DNA of 64,000 nt from Morchella semilibera (lineage: Eukaryota > Ascomycota > Pezizomycetes > Pezizales > Morchellaceae), in the NCBI GenBank assembly GCA_009192285.1, contig WBVU01000018.1, positions 496,001-560,000 on the forward strand, read 5' to 3'. The notes below the pieces were generated by a model. That model saw only the letters and a program-made list of their open reading frames with translations, did no database searches and was not told where the DNA came from. The position numbers were made by a program, and so were the translations under genes. Position 1 is the first letter of the stretch, and every line of letters begins with the position of its first letter. This document shows positions 12,901 to 25,082 of this stretch, piece by piece.

Positions 12901-13466
12901 CTCCATTCAACATCACCTCCTTGCCTTCTTGAAACTCTTCATCATGCCAAGAGTACAGCAATAGTCTCTTCTTGATCCCAATGGCCAACCGACTAACGAT
13001 ACTGGGGATCTGTGTCGTCTCATCCTTTTCAATGTTGCTAGTCACAGCAAGTGTGGTGGCTCCCTTCGTCTTAGATAATGTCTCCTTGAGGGTGAACTCG
13101 TTGAGGTCGTGGATATGAACATAATTGTCGCTGAGTGTGACGAGAATCTTGACCTCCTTTATACAGGCCAGAAGTTCGATCGATCTTCGTGAAAACTTGT
13201 CTATTGTACGTAAAAGTGATAGTGATATCTCGGGAGTGTCTGGGTCCAACACTTGGCACACCCTCAAAGTGCCATTAGAAAGACCTAATAAGAGCTTGTC
13301 GCCTATGGAACATATTGGTTATCAGCCTCAAGAACAAGAGCTAGTGCGTACGATGTTATAACTGCTATTATTGGGCCATCCTACCATATGCCAACAAAGA
13401 CTCAATTTTGAAGCGCTCTCTTGGGCCGAGCTCCAAGATTGAGCGGGCATTGAAGGCGTTGAGCAT
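10000..13466 (-). CDS. VPS39: HOPS subunit Vps39/Vam6
   Basis: This is a vacuolar tethering factor of the HOPS complex (Rab7/Ypt7 effector) needed for fusion at the vacuole. Exons in transcript order are 13466-13385, 13302-12652, 12596-10589, 10541-10113 and 10042-10000, giving 1070 aa. The N-terminus opens with a citron-homology (CNH) beta-propeller: FKIESLLAYGDKLLLGLSNGTL, later KDTTSLFIDKEGN across an intron. The clathrin-heavy-chain-like helical region follows, including KAEEYCAKIHH, also restored by splicing. The C-terminus is the Vps39 zinc-binding end, CPVCHKRLG, finished across the last intron by HYGCAQKEV. A Ser/Glu-rich insert lies around residues 430-510. The start is supported by the conserved MLNAFNARSILELGPRERFKIESL segment. 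Confidence 0.95.
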
Positions 13467-14003
13467 GGCAGAAGGAGCCAGCCCGCGGCAGAGCTAGGTC
13501 AGCTATTCAAGGACTAGATTGGTAAGCTGTAAAAATAAATGTAGACAAGAATAATAAGAAGGGGCCTGACAAAATAGCGATCGCAGGATAACCTACTACT
13601 CTACTCAGACGGAAGAGAAGACAATCAAAGGGACTGGGCCACACCACCAGTGAGGGAGTTGATGCAAGATGAAGTCGCGAAACGGCCAACACCAACTATG
13701 CCAAGAGGTGGGTGACCATGCCCAGGTCCATTGGCTCAGAGCCGCACCGACTGATTGGTCTAGAATAGCGCTAACTATGATAATATGGGGGAGGGGGTGA
13801 AATCACTTGGCGAGTTAAACCCTGTAGATACATGTACCTACTAGTAGGTACGGTATGATGTACCTACTACTCTATTACATCAAATGCTTTTATTACCCAT
13901 TATTCGAAAAAAAAAAAAAAAACCCTCCACCAAGTATTTCATATTGTATCATACAGGTCGATTGAAAAAGTAGAAAATAGTGAGAGCTTTTACCCTGAAA
14001 AGA

Positions 14004-16133
14004 CTAGCCTCTTCTCGCCTTCTCTTTCTCGATTTTTCTCCGCTTCTCCCTCAGATTCTCAACCTCCTCCTCCTTCTTCTTGTTCGAGAACTGCATCTTC
14101 TCGTACAATTTACGCTTCCTTCTCGACATCATGATTTTTTGCATCTCCTTTTGCTCCTCCTCTTCTCTCTCCTGCTTACTCTTCCTATCCTTCTTCTTTT
14201 TCTTATCTCCAACTGATAACTTGACACCAGCCGCCTCTGCTTCTAGTTCACGTTGATGCTCTTGCTGTGCTTTATCCTCCTCGTCAGACTCCAGCTCTTC
14301 CTCTTCCAATATGGCGGTTTCAACTTTTTCTTCCTCGCCTTCCTCATCACCACTTTCCAGGTCAACTTCCATTCCACCCTCGATATCCTCATCCTCATCC
14401 TTGCTCATTTCCTCATCGGCGACGCTAGGCGCAGTAGGGTCATATATCTTTTCATCGACCTTGACCCATGGGCTCAAGTGGGGAGGTAGCAAAGCTCCAG
14501 GACCGTATTCGGCAGGCGAAAGTAGTCTCCCAGTATTAACACAATCCCAGATGTACTGCGGCTGTATATAAATGCGTCCCGGGATTCTTCCATTGACCCT
14601 TCTGGGCTTCGATGAATTCGCCACTTCTTCATCACCATCAACTGGCATGAGTGGAAGTGCAACTTGTTTAGCTGGGGGGCGATCAATAACCTGGTGAGTG
14701 ATTGACGGATCATTCTCGTTTTCGGTGTATGCACCCTCTCCGAGGATCAGATCCCATCCAATTCTCTTACATCCGAATGATCTCAGAAGAAACTCGAGCG
14801 GCTGTCTTGGAGTTTCGCGGGAAAGGAAAAAGGTGAATGGCGCAAAGAGATTTGCTGGGTCTTGAGATCCTGACGTCCCGGCGTTGCTCATGTGGGGTTG
14901 TAGTAGCAAATCCGCACCAGTGGCGACGGGCTGAAAAGTATCAATGATACCCTCACCTACAGTAGACTCCTCTTCCAGTGTAGCAGACTCGACAACCTCA
15001 TCCTCATCCTTCTCAAGAGTGGCGATCTTTTCGCCAAGTGTGGCAAGCTGCTTCGACATCACCTTGGTATTCCTTTTATCGTTTTCAACAGCCGGTAGAA
15101 GACCAACGCCTTTTGCCTCTAGGCTAAAAGCCCTTAGTCCCGCACCCTTCGAGTCCGCGTATACGTCAAATTTGGGTGGATACACGAGACCTTCCTTAGT
15201 GTAAAGTCTGAAAAGCACAAATCCAACCAAAGTGCTATAGAACTCGACGAATGTACCCATAACCCTGAAATCAACATCTACAGGAACGTTCTGCGCAAAC
15301 TTGTATGGCACTAGCCACAGAACCTCTTGTCCTTGAATCTCCGCCTGGTAGTATATTCCCTTGATTGATAGGAAACTCTTTCTCAATGAATGCGTGCGGA
15401 TAATATAGTGCTGCCACTCACTGGCAAGTCTCTCGCATGTTGCAATAGTCTCGGGATTTAGGTTGTGATTGGTGGGAAGGTTGGCAAAAAGAAACAACAT
15501 AGAAACTGCATCGTCGAGGTCACGGAGTGCGTCAGTGAAGGTGGGATAGCGCTCCTTAACGATGTGGTCAAGTTTGACCTGAGGCTTATTATTAGTCTCA
15601 AGGCGCTTTGCGTCAGAATAGTCTCCGCGACCAAGAGCTTTACTAAGCTTTTTGGCAAAAGCTTTGTGTTCGCGGAATTTTTCGAGGACAGGCTCGTGAA
15701 GCAGGTATTGAATATCTTTGGCCTATAGTAGCCAAGTCAGTTGAATCTAGTCTAGTAGTGAAAAGAATTGATTTTTTGAGCATACATAGTAGAAAGTTGT
15801 GGCAGCAGTAGAGCCTCTGTTTGCCTTTCTCTTATTTCGGGGTTCACGGGGGTAGATTCCTTCGCACAATTGGTCAGTAAGCCTTATCTTCTGCTCTGTT
15901 TAATGGATTTTATATGCCTTTGAAGATGCATAACCTTCTAAAATCAGGCAGAGAAACCTGGAGCTTGCGGACTGCCTTGGTTCTGGTTATAAAGTTTTTT
16001 GCATTACCGGCAACGCCTATGCAGCAGTACAATTAGTAAGAAAGTTCCCAGTAATTCAAGCTGCCATTTAAGTCACTGTAGTGAGTAGTATGTGGTAGCG
16101 AGGATTATTACCCTTCTTCTTGATGCGACCCAT
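14004..16133 (-). CDS. NOP7: Pescadillo homologue (ribosome biogenesis, PeBoW complex)
   Basis: Nop7/Pes1 acts in the nucleolus in the PeBoW complex, which is needed for 27S pre-rRNA processing and 60S assembly. Exons are 16133-16112, 16016-15918, 15859-15786 and 15722-14004, giving 637 aa. The pescadillo N-domain ([34 protein letters not shown], then [15 protein letters not shown]) is followed by a BRCT domain at about residues 350-480. An acidic Asp/Glu stretch and a basic coiled-coil tail close the protein. The intron at 15860-15917 must use a GC donor (AG|GCATAT) to keep the conserved FKGIYP junction; no GT donor preserves the frame. Confidence 0.95.
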
Positions 16134-16523
16134 TATGAATTGTGTATTATCTTCTGCTGGAAAGTATATGCAGCTGGTGTTGGTGAATGGCAGGAAGAAA
16201 GGAAGGGATTTTTTTCTTGTGAGCCTGGGTTGCACTTGCGGCTAGTATGGTGCGGCTTAAAAGCTGAAGCCCTAACTAAACAAGGGCATTGTCTCTCAGC
16301 GATAAGCGAAGTATGTAACACATTACCCGGCCCTATCAAGGGCTTGGAGCGATTCAACTATGTGTGAACCACGCTTAGATATAAAACGTAGCTGCTATAT
16401 ACATCTTAGCATTCCCCCTGGGCCTTTTCCCTCCCTTTAGTTCTTCGAAATACATGAGAAGTAAATCCGTAGAAGAGTGGCTGGATGATGTAAACTGTTC
16501 AGATCATCTTTGGCCCAATGCGT

Positions 16524-16938
16524 TTAGCCGTTGAGGTGTGTAGGCGGATTAGTTCCTGAGGATAGTTGAATCAGCCAAAGATGTTTTGCATTTATCGAGT
16601 AACGACTAGGGGCTTGACTCACCAGCTGGCTTGATGATATTCCCTGATGCATCCCTGACTTCCGAGTTTGCTTTTGTCCAAGCCTTCCCCTCCTGAGTCT
16701 GGCTCCAATGTTTCCCCGCCTTGATGAGCTCAAGCTCTTTCTTCGTAACCTTTGTCTCTGGATATCTCCCAAACCCCCTTGACTCGAACGCGGCCTCAAT
16801 AACAGAAAGCGGCGCATTTACTCCAGCCTCGCGCGCGATGTCAAGAATTTCCATACGCCGATGAGCGGCATCCTTGGTTGCCGTAGCGACAAGGCGGTCG
16901 ATCTCCTCTTCTGTGAGTTTCTGGGCGGAGCTTGACAT
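16524..16938 (-). CDS. small hypothetical protein (115 aa)
   Basis: Not recognised. Exons 16938-16623 and 16555-16524 give 115 aa; the intron has a strong GTGAGT donor and a CCTCAG acceptor. The protein is soluble, with mixed charge. It has an N-terminal EEEIDRLVATATKDAAHRRMEI helix, a segment ESRGFGRYPE, a Lys-rich helix (KVTKKELELIKAGKHW) and a Gly/Pro tail ending THLNG. No signal peptide or membrane segment is visible. It lies head to head with neither neighbour; its promoter side carries a TTGGTGG minisatellite. The coding call rests on the clean intron and composition. Confidence 0.65.
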
Positions 16939-16969
16939 TGTTTGTATTTGATGTTTACGTAGGCTGGTA

Positions 16970-17018
16970 TTTGGTGGTTGGTGGTTGGTGGTTGGTGGTT
17001 AGTGGTTGGTGGTTGGTG
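16970..17018. repeat. TTGGTGG minisatellite
   Basis: About seven copies of a 7-bp TTGGTGG unit, with one variant (TTAGTGG), lie 30 bp upstream of the start codon of the 115-aa protein, so probably in its promoter or 5' UTR. Confidence 0.85.
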
Positions 17019-17210
17019 ATAGTGAGGGGAGGCCTAATATAGAGCCGAGTGCTTATATAACAATCTTTAGTTTAAATCCAAATAGACGTGTTATTAGATC
17101 AAATCCGATATTCTTTTAAGAGTACACAACCCAATCTAATGTTAGTTTTACGAATTGCATGGCCTCACAGGTTGTCACTCGCTATACTTATTACACGATA
17201 TTCAAATACA

Positions 17211-17393
17211 TGTACTACGGGTGTATGGGTAAGTCTGTAGACACCTACTGCTGTTGCAACCACTACCGCTGTCTACAGACTTACCCCTACACCCGTAGTA
17301 CTACGAGTGTAGGGGCAAGTCTATAGATACATGTAGTGGTCGTGGTTGCAACAGCAGTAGGTGTCTCAGACTTGCCCCTACACCCGTAGTACG
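17211..17393. mobile_element. two head-to-head copies of a ~90-bp foldback (MITE-like) element
   Basis: Each copy begins GTACTACGGGTGTA and ends with its reverse complement TACACCCGTAGTAC, with an inner part containing CCTACTGCTGTTGCAACCA. Copy A runs about 17211-17302; copy B (17298-17393) is the same element in opposite orientation, partly degraded and carrying an inserted TACATGTA. A nearly perfect third copy is at 25360-25449 and a shortened one at 25083-25131. Confidence 0.85.
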
Positions 17394-18223
17394 ATAGTCA
17401 TCATATAATAACCTATAATCTAGGTGGGTAGGAAATTCAAACCTCTAGGGTACTACATGTATCTACAGGTGGTGGTTAATAGAGGATGTGTCCCTAAACC
17501 CTGCCCTTTTTTTCTTTTTGTTGTCGAGTTATAAAATTATTTGGACTGGGACAATAGAGCGTATTGGCCAACAACTTCTGAGTCTGAATATTTAGTTCTT
17601 GGCGACTGGTTTTGGTGTGGATATTCCGCCAAGAGCTCGAAATTTGAAGGTATGAGTGTGGCTAACACGCTCTAAAGCCCTTTTCCACTTGTACTCGTTT
17701 ATCAGAATGATCTCTCATACAATTCGCCCCTGTCCATTTGGTTCTTAAGTATGTACAGTACGGTAGTAGTACATTAGTATATTAGTAAGCAAAATCAATG
17801 TCACGGCCAGGGCTCAATTCATGGTGGGGATGCATCCACGGCAAGAGACAGGGTTAGAGATTCAGACTGACAGCAACATAATACAAAATATATCATTTCA
17901 CAGTCTTGCTTTGGGGGTTTGAGATACCCTTCGTGAAGCTCGAGTGTTCTAGGAGTGGCTGGCTTTCCGGAATCATCGGCATATTGGCCGCTGGATGCAA
18001 TGGCGGGGTGCCAAGTCTCTGCCGAGCCACTAAAAAAGACTCTGGATGTTTTGGCTGCAGGCTACGCTGCCAAGCCGCTTCATGGACAAGTAATTGCTTT
18101 ATCAAGCATCTTATCTTATCTTAGCCTATCTAGGATTTTTTTGGGAGCCGCTGATTATCACTTTAATTTTGTACATATTCCACAGGGAGAGTTAAACCCA
18201 CTACCCAATCTTTAGACGGGGCA
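17394..18223. other. intergenic, no gene seen
   Basis: About 0.8 kb upstream of the TFIIIA start. Short ORFs around 17893-18215 overlap on both strands and show no recognisable domain. A TACATGTA word occurs near 17455. Confidence 0.55.
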
Positions 18224-20110
18224 ATGGTTTGTAATCCCCCACCGAAGCGTTCAGCGCCCGCAGAATCCAATCTAGCAACAAAGAAAAGGAAAGCATCTAC
18301 CAAGTGTGGTAAGGAATCCATGTGACTTTCTTGTTTTTTCCTTCCGCAATTTAGAGGTTCAATTAACAATAAAGATAAATAGTAAGCTCATGTCCTTACC
18401 CAGACTGTGGGAAATCATTCACGAAGCCATGCCGTCTTGAGGAACATATCCGTTCTCACACCGGAGAAAGACCTTTCATATGCACGGCGGATCCAGAGAA
18501 TTGCGATAAAAGATTTCTACGAAACTCGCATCTCAAAGCTCATGTAAAAGCATTGCATACCAAGGAAAAATCATGTAAATGCACGTTCATGGTTTTCCCC
18601 GGGGCCGAAGAGGATAGAGGTGCTTTTGGATTTAAGAGGAAGGCACCCGGCGTTGTCATGGAAAAAAATGGCGGTGATGATAATGGACCTAGAGAATGCG
18701 GAGCGACCTTTACTACAAATCAACAATTAAAGAGGCATTTAGAGAGTCATATGAAAAGTTTTCCTCATGTTGTAGGTTGGGGTTGCTTCTATGCTGGTAT
18801 CATCTTGGCTGACTGGACCAAACTGTAGTGCACAGACTATCCTCCATGCTCTGAAGGATTTCGAAAACGTGGACCATTACGGCGTCATATCCGCACCGTA
18901 CACCTTAAATTGTTGCCATGGGGATGTACGTATAAGGACATAGATAACCCCGGGGTTGAGTGTATAGCTGCCTTCGATACAAAAGGAAAGCTGGGGAGCC
19001 ACATAGATAGAGTTCACAAAGGCTTGATGCCAGCACTCTATACCTGTGCCATGTGTAGTGCTTATATAGAAGACGGAAAGGAACCAGAGCTAGCCCCCGA
19101 GGAGAAAATTATCGCCACGGAAAGGCGAGGAGCAGAGGATGGGATGGATAGGCCATCGTTAGGAAACTCGGATTTTTGCGTTGGTGGAGTTGTGGAAGAT
19201 CTCGACCCAGGATCCTCCACTCCCTTCCCAACCGGCCGTTCGATTCTTGTCACCAAGCTAGAAGAGAAAACACTGAGCCCCGAAACTTCTAGGCTTCAGG
19301 GTAAAATCGGCTTCAAAACATATCTAGAGCTTCGCCGCCACACGATTAAAATGCATCCTCCCACCTGTGTCAAATGCCGTTACACTTTTAAAAACGCTAG
19401 GAATCTGAAGATACACATCACAAATACCCATGGTGCTCTCCTAGAGGAGAGGAGGCAACATATTTGCGAGCAGTGTGGCACGGGCTTCACAAAGGTATTT
19501 CTCGCCTATGATTTTCAGAGTCCTATTACTCAATAGTTTTTACATATAGAAACATGCATTAAAAGTCCACATTCGTCGAGTACATGAGGACCTTCGTCCT
19601 TTCGTCTGCACAGACTGCCCTAAAACTTATGGCTATAAATCTCAGCTCCAAATTCACATAGAGAATCATCATTCCGGTCGCAAGAAGCCCCAAAGGAGGC
19701 CACGTAGCAGATCTACAAAGAAGCCAAATCTCATACAACAGCTTACTGGTATGGGGTACGAAGAAAGCGGAAGGCACATCAAATGTCTTGTCGAAAATTG
19801 CGATTATAGATTCGTTAGAATTTACGACTTAAAGGTACATTTAGGGAGTTTAAAGCATCACGGATTTGATGAAGGTCAGGTAGAAGAATTGATAATTGAG
19901 GCGAAGGGGGGTAAGCAAGAAGAAAACGGAGAATATGATGAGAGTTACTATGATGACGAGGGTGAGATGACAGATACAGCCAGCTCTGGTAGTGGGAGTG
20001 ATGAAGAGAGCGATTGGATAATGGATGGAATGGAATATGCAAATCTGTGGGATGAAATGGGTGATATGGATCTGGATAAACAAAGTGAGGGTGTTCTTGA
20101 GGAACTATGA
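18224..20110 (+). CDS. Transcription factor IIIA (C2H2 zinc-finger array)
   Basis: TFIIIA binds the internal control region of 5S rRNA genes and recruits TFIIIC/TFIIIB and RNA polymerase III. Exons 18224-18308, 18383-18771, 18829-19494 and 19550-20110 give 566 aa. After a basic leader (ATKKRKAST) come classic C2H2 fingers: CPYPDCGKSFTKPCRLEEHIRSH, then CTADPENCDKRF...HVKALH, and more fingers to about residue 480. Inter-finger links are of the HTGERPF type. An acidic tail is rich in Glu, Asp, Ser and Gly. The finger spacing (C-x4-C and H-x3/4-H) and the start-to-end organisation match fungal TFIIIA (Sfc2 type). One low-complexity insert lies between fingers at about residues 270-330. Confidence 0.85.
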
Positions 20111-20254
20111 TCGGCTCTGCCCGCCTATAGTTGTATATACATACATGTAATCTATAAGAGCAAAGTGCGCACGGTACTAAAATGTACTTGTCCAATTGGG
20201 CAATTTTAGATACATGTCTAGAAACATATAAATGTTTGCACCCTATCATTTCTA

Positions 20255-20323
20255 GAATGAGGAGAGGAAGGAGAAGGAGAAGGAGAGGAGAAGGAGAGGA
20301 GAAGGAGAAGGAGAGGAGAGGGA
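20255..20323 (+). repeat. purine (GGAGAA) tract
   Basis: A nearly pure GGAGAGGA/GGAGAA run of about 65 nt lies between TFIIIA and the next gene. It could be a promoter polypurine tract of the downstream gene at 20557. Confidence 0.75.
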
Positions 20324-20556
20324 AATTCTTACCGCCTCCACTCCGTTGGGATAATCAGAGCCGAGATATTGGTGAGGTCTCATCCATAAATCATAAAGTC
20401 GTATTCTACCACTATAGACAATAGCAAGCCTAGAAGGTCGAAGGAAGCTTTTTGTACCGCTGCTGCTCTCTGTGGTCACTCTGAATCCCGTCTTTGGATT
20501 TCACTTACCTACTCTATCTCGATTAGGGTATTCAATTACTTCAACAAAAGATCTCT

Positions 20557-22290
20557 ATGTTACAACTGGAGGTGCACTCGCCCCCCTTAAAACGCTCTGT
20601 AACAGCTCCAGTTTTGGGCGCTACTAAAGCTCAGGCAAATTTTATTACAGGGACTGTTCCTCGAAATCGCTCCCTCAGTCCAAATCCTCAGTCCCGAGCA
20701 CACGGCAACGATTCCCCGAGACCTTCAGACCTACTTTGCCACAAGTCAGCGTTAATAGGAACTCCAAGCTCACCTTTGCACCTGCATTCATACCCAGATC
20801 CCCAGTTGTCAGCTTCGGGGATCGGAAACGCTGGGCTTCACACCGATCAAGTACAGGCGTTTGGGTCTGGTACTTCTAAGTTACATCTCCAGAACCCAAG
20901 AAAACTCGATGCTTTTGCCTCTGGATTACAGCCCCCGATGACCGATACCTCTGAGGCCAGTATTTCATCTGTTGGGAGAGTCTATACAAGCGCAAGGACA
21001 TCGCCAAGATCGTCTGAGATCCAGCATACTCCACAAAACGAAGCAAATTATGATTACTTGGGGGTACTACAAAAACCGAACTATCACTCGAACACATCTT
21101 CTCAATCATGCCTGAGCTTTTATGTTCCACCGACATTCGATACGGGGAAGGTACATGCTGACAGTGAGCATTCAGGCATGAGCGGATTTACATGGACTGA
21201 TAGTGAGAAAGATGGAGTTCAGGGCGAGGTATCGGGTTATGTTACAGCAGAAGTTCAAAGAAGCCCTAGAATTGCTACCGAGGAAGATATACTGGATTTA
21301 CAGTTTCCAATATTAACGACTCCTGACTTACAACCACTCGCGCAAGCATCCTCAATTTTGGGGATAAATCCAGGCTATTTTGAAAGGAAGCTCTCAATTG
21401 ATGATCCCGACCCTTCATTTCACCGACCCTTCAATAGCCCCGTACAAGGTCAACCACCGGACGAAGTGCTGGTTAAACAAATGGGATCTTTTGGAGTTCA
21501 TCACCTGAGAAGTGGTAACTTAGGTCAACTACCCCGTATCACTGCCGCCGAGGCAGTTCCGCCACCTCCCCCTAGTATTAAATTAAGTTTACCGGAGAAG
21601 ATCACTCAGTTAGAAAGACCGTTGACAGTTCCTCCAATTGTACCAAATGGAGAGGTAACACCCAGTACTGTGGTTCTTCCCGGTGAATACTTTCGTCGGC
21701 GCCATAGCGGATCTCACATACTTTCCCATGGGCATAGGAATTTTGGCCTAAATCTCCAGATTATAGATCATGTGGCAGCATCGCCGTTGCCAAAAATAGT
21801 TACTGAGCCTCGAGTTTCATCCGATAGACCACCAAATACACCCGAATCTCCATTTACGATGATTTCGAGGGAGAAAACCAAAGTGAGGGGTAGAAGGCAG
21901 AATTCGGCATCATCCTTAATCACATTCTTATCTGTTGTTAGCCCGACTGAGGCTTGTGGCGTTCCAAGGAGATTGAGACCAAAATCTTTCAGGGGGGCGA
22001 ATCTGTCGGAAGTATTACCAGTAACGGTTCCTGCAATAATGGCAATATGCCTGGCGCCTGCGTATGGGGAAACACATATTTTTCTGACTGGGATGGATAG
22101 CACAACTAGATCAGCTAATGGTGTGTAAATGTACGCAAAAACTCTGAGTTTTACATCTACTGACATTTTCATGGAAACAGCACCCCTGGCGTCCATTTCT
22201 CGGGACATTATTGAGAGGTCACCTTGCATGAGTAGCTTGCGAAATGTGATTGAGAAAGATGGTTTAAAAATCCCTTCGAGTGATATTTAG
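20557..22290 (+). CDS. hypothetical Ser/Pro-rich protein
   Basis: Not recognised. I join 20557-22120 and 22181-22290 (557 aa). Without the 60-nt intron at 22121-22180 the frame ends at a TAA at 22126; the same frame then reopens and runs to 22290, which fits a phase-1 intron (GTGTGT donor, AACAG acceptor). Most of the protein is disordered, rich in Ser, Pro, Thr and Gly. A more ordered C-terminal part (about 440-557) includes RRQNSASSLITFLSVVSPTEACGVPRRLRPKSFRG and a last exon with a short amphipathic helix. No signal peptide or clear membrane helix. It could be a regulatory or scaffold protein. Confidence 0.62.
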
Positions 22291-23176
22291 GGCCCGCTAA
22301 GAGATACATTCGGACACTAGGTTGCAGTTGGAGGGTCCCTCGATAAGAAGAATGGCCTACCGCAGCCGGGATATGCACATTGCGTGGTATGGCGTTTTCT
22401 TGTCCTTGTTGGATTTAGAATGAATGATTAATGCCTCTCCAATTGGCTAAATTCAAGCCAAGGGGACTGGTTGTTTTATTAAGACCCCCCGTGTACTAAG
22501 TAATGATTGATGATTAACAAAGTCCTAATTCATGCGAAATCACTCGACCTACCGTCGCCAAGCCATATCATTTATTGAGTATAACGTGAGTAGTGTTATA
22601 GGGTACCTTCCATAAGGGCAATCTCTCTATAAGGGTACCACTTTTGGTCTGTTTTCTTTTATTTGTATGCTCCTCGAGTCTATATAAGGCAATCCCACTA
22701 TAAGCCAAATTCCGGCCCCGAGCGTACCCTTTTAGAAAGCTCCGGATCTATATAATTATAGCGGGTTGTATTAGGGTGGGTAGTAGGGGAAATACCCGGA
22801 TAATACAATGCCCTGAAACCTGTGCCGTACGATGATATACCCTCCCCTATGTGTATGTAAAACCCTCTAGTATCTGCACTTCTTGGGGTCTAACTCGGTT
22901 GGGCAAAAATTACTTTATCCCAATACACGATATTGCATTTACCATTTAAAATCGTTAAAGGGATAAAGCACAAACAGTCCTACATAAACATCAACAGTTT
23001 TATCAGTACTTTCCGTATTTCTGGGAGGTTGTTTGTAATCGATGTTTCTTAAAGCGTGCAGATATCATGTACTAGTACTTGAGAGATTATTACTAATCAC
23101 CCAAGGATGTAGGTTGAAATACATGTACCTACCACGCGCTAAACGTCAGATAAACTGCATGTGTGTTATAAACAAC
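22291..23176. other. intergenic, no gene seen
   Basis: About 0.9 kb of A+T-rich DNA before the SET-MYND gene. A TACATGTA word at about 23120 lies in the presumed 5' UTR. No ORF or RNA gene is supported. Confidence 0.55.
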
Positions 23177-24780
23177 ATGACCCACAACATCAATATATAC
23201 ACGGACTCCTCTTCTCTCGGAGGTACAGGGCTCTTTGCAGCTACTAAGATCACACCCGGACAGCTCGTTCTTGGAATACCAAAGCCGCTTATCACTGTCC
23301 CAGACGATGCGCATCTTGCGGAATGCTGCAGTGGATGTATGATATGGAAACCCGCCGGAGTTGGGACATCTATGTTGAATTTGTATGAAGACAAGACATC
23401 CTTGAACTACTGTACTGGATGTAGAGTGGTGAAGTATTGTGGTAAGGTACGTTTTAAGGGCTAAGCTTACTGGAGACCACTTAACGCTAAGTTAACAAAT
23501 GCAAAGGATTGCCAAAGGGCGGACTGGCGCGCACTCCACAAAGTTGAATGTGCAATTTTCAAGAAACTCTACCCACGCATACTTCCCGGGTCTGTCCGTG
23601 CTACCATACGCATGTTATTAACCACTCCTGGGGAAACATGGGCCCAGATACGCACACTCGAGAGTCACGAGAGCGAATTCAGGAGAACGGATAAATGGGA
23701 GATGATATCTTTAATGGCTAAAGGAGCGCATGCTTATTCAGGAACAATCTTGGGAGAGGAGGATGTCCGAGGGGTCTATGCAAGGGTTTGAAACATCTAT
23801 CATTGACATATAAGTTGTAAGTTGGTGCTAACGGAGGAAGATAAAAGCTTCTGATTAACAGTATCACCCTCGTTAACTCTACTTTCGATCCAATTGGTAT
23901 TGCATTTGATCCATTAGCAAGTCTGATAAATCATTCGTGCGACCCAAACTCGGTGATGGTATTCGATGGCCGTGCCCTTTTAGTCAGAGCACTACGGGAA
24001 ATTTCAAAAAACGAAGAAGTAACAATATCTTACATCGATAACACTAGTCCAGCCTCTCGCCGTCGTTCAGAGCTATTGGAACAATATTTTTTCACATGCT
24101 CATGTCAAAAATGTATATCTGCTGTGACTGGAGGAGAATTGGGGGGGCTAGTCATTGATACTCCAGAAAGTTCAATCTCTTATATTGAAGGGGATGCCTG
24201 GGCGGCTCTTACTACACCTTCGGAAGATATGCTGTTGAAAGCCATAAAAAAACTTCATATAACAAAATTATGGCCACTACAACGACAACCACTGCCGTTG
24301 CTGCATAACGAACTCATACACAGCATCTACATCCCTTTATCGAAATGGCCTCAAGCACTACTCCACTCGTTACTGCTATATCTATATGTTGATCCTGTGC
24401 ACTATCCACAGAGGCATCATCCGGTGAGAGTCACGCATGCTTTCACACTTGCTAGTTTATTTCTCCAGGTCTCCGGAGGTTTGGAATCTTTGGAAACGAT
24501 AGCACCAAAGGCCAAAGGATTGAACTTAGATTTAGGGAAGATCATATGGGGTCTGCTATGTGAAATAGTCGCTCACGTGGATTTATCTCATGGTACCGGG
24601 AGTGCATTTGCACAGACTGTAAGGAAAAAGAAACAAGAAGTTGGCCGAGATTTGGGTGCCAATGAGGTTACTGGGGCATGGGTGGGAAAGAAAGTAGGTG
24701 ATATTGGATTAGGGGAAGAGTTGATGAAGGCTAGAGTGCTGGTTGATGGATTGTTAGAAGAAATAAAGAACTACATGTAA
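23177..24780 (+). CDS. SET-MYND (SMYD-type) lysine methyltransferase-like protein
   Basis: SMYD proteins carry a SET domain split by a MYND zinc finger and methylate lysines on histones or other proteins. Exons 23177-23446, 23507-23785 and 23848-24780 give 493 aa with all phases closed. The split SET N-part (GGTGLFAATKITPGQLVLGI) precedes the MYND finger, whose ligands I place at C51, C54, C79, C82, C88, C92, H101 and C105. The SET core follows with LINHSCDPN (NHSC at 211-214) and VTISYID. The post-SET cysteines FTCSCQKC follow at about 268-273. A helical C-terminal domain completes it. An upstream in-frame ATG at 23162 is possible. Target unknown. Confidence 0.9.
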
Positions 24781-25082
24781 TCATTGTGTAGGGCGCTAAA
24801 AATTAATAATCTCCACACCACACCACACCAAAAAGCTGTCCGCGGACCCCCTCCGCAGTCTGATCTTTAGTTTTCCCACTGTATCGCCGGAGGGAAAGGA
24901 AGGTAGCCTATATGTGGCTTGGAGTTTTTTTGATCTCTCTAGTATTTGAATATAAGATAGTCCCGGGAAGCCAAAACATATCAGGCCTTAATTAATACGC
25001 CAGTATGATTTATTCAATAGCTGGAAATGCAGGCTGGTAATAGGTTGTATGTGGTAGGTTTAGGAGTTGTTGTAGTGGTGTT

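Noticed and set aside
22126-22128. In-frame TAA as programmed stop readthrough
   Set aside because: A 60-nt phase-1 intron with GT and AG boundaries explains both the stop and the reopened frame, so readthrough is not needed.
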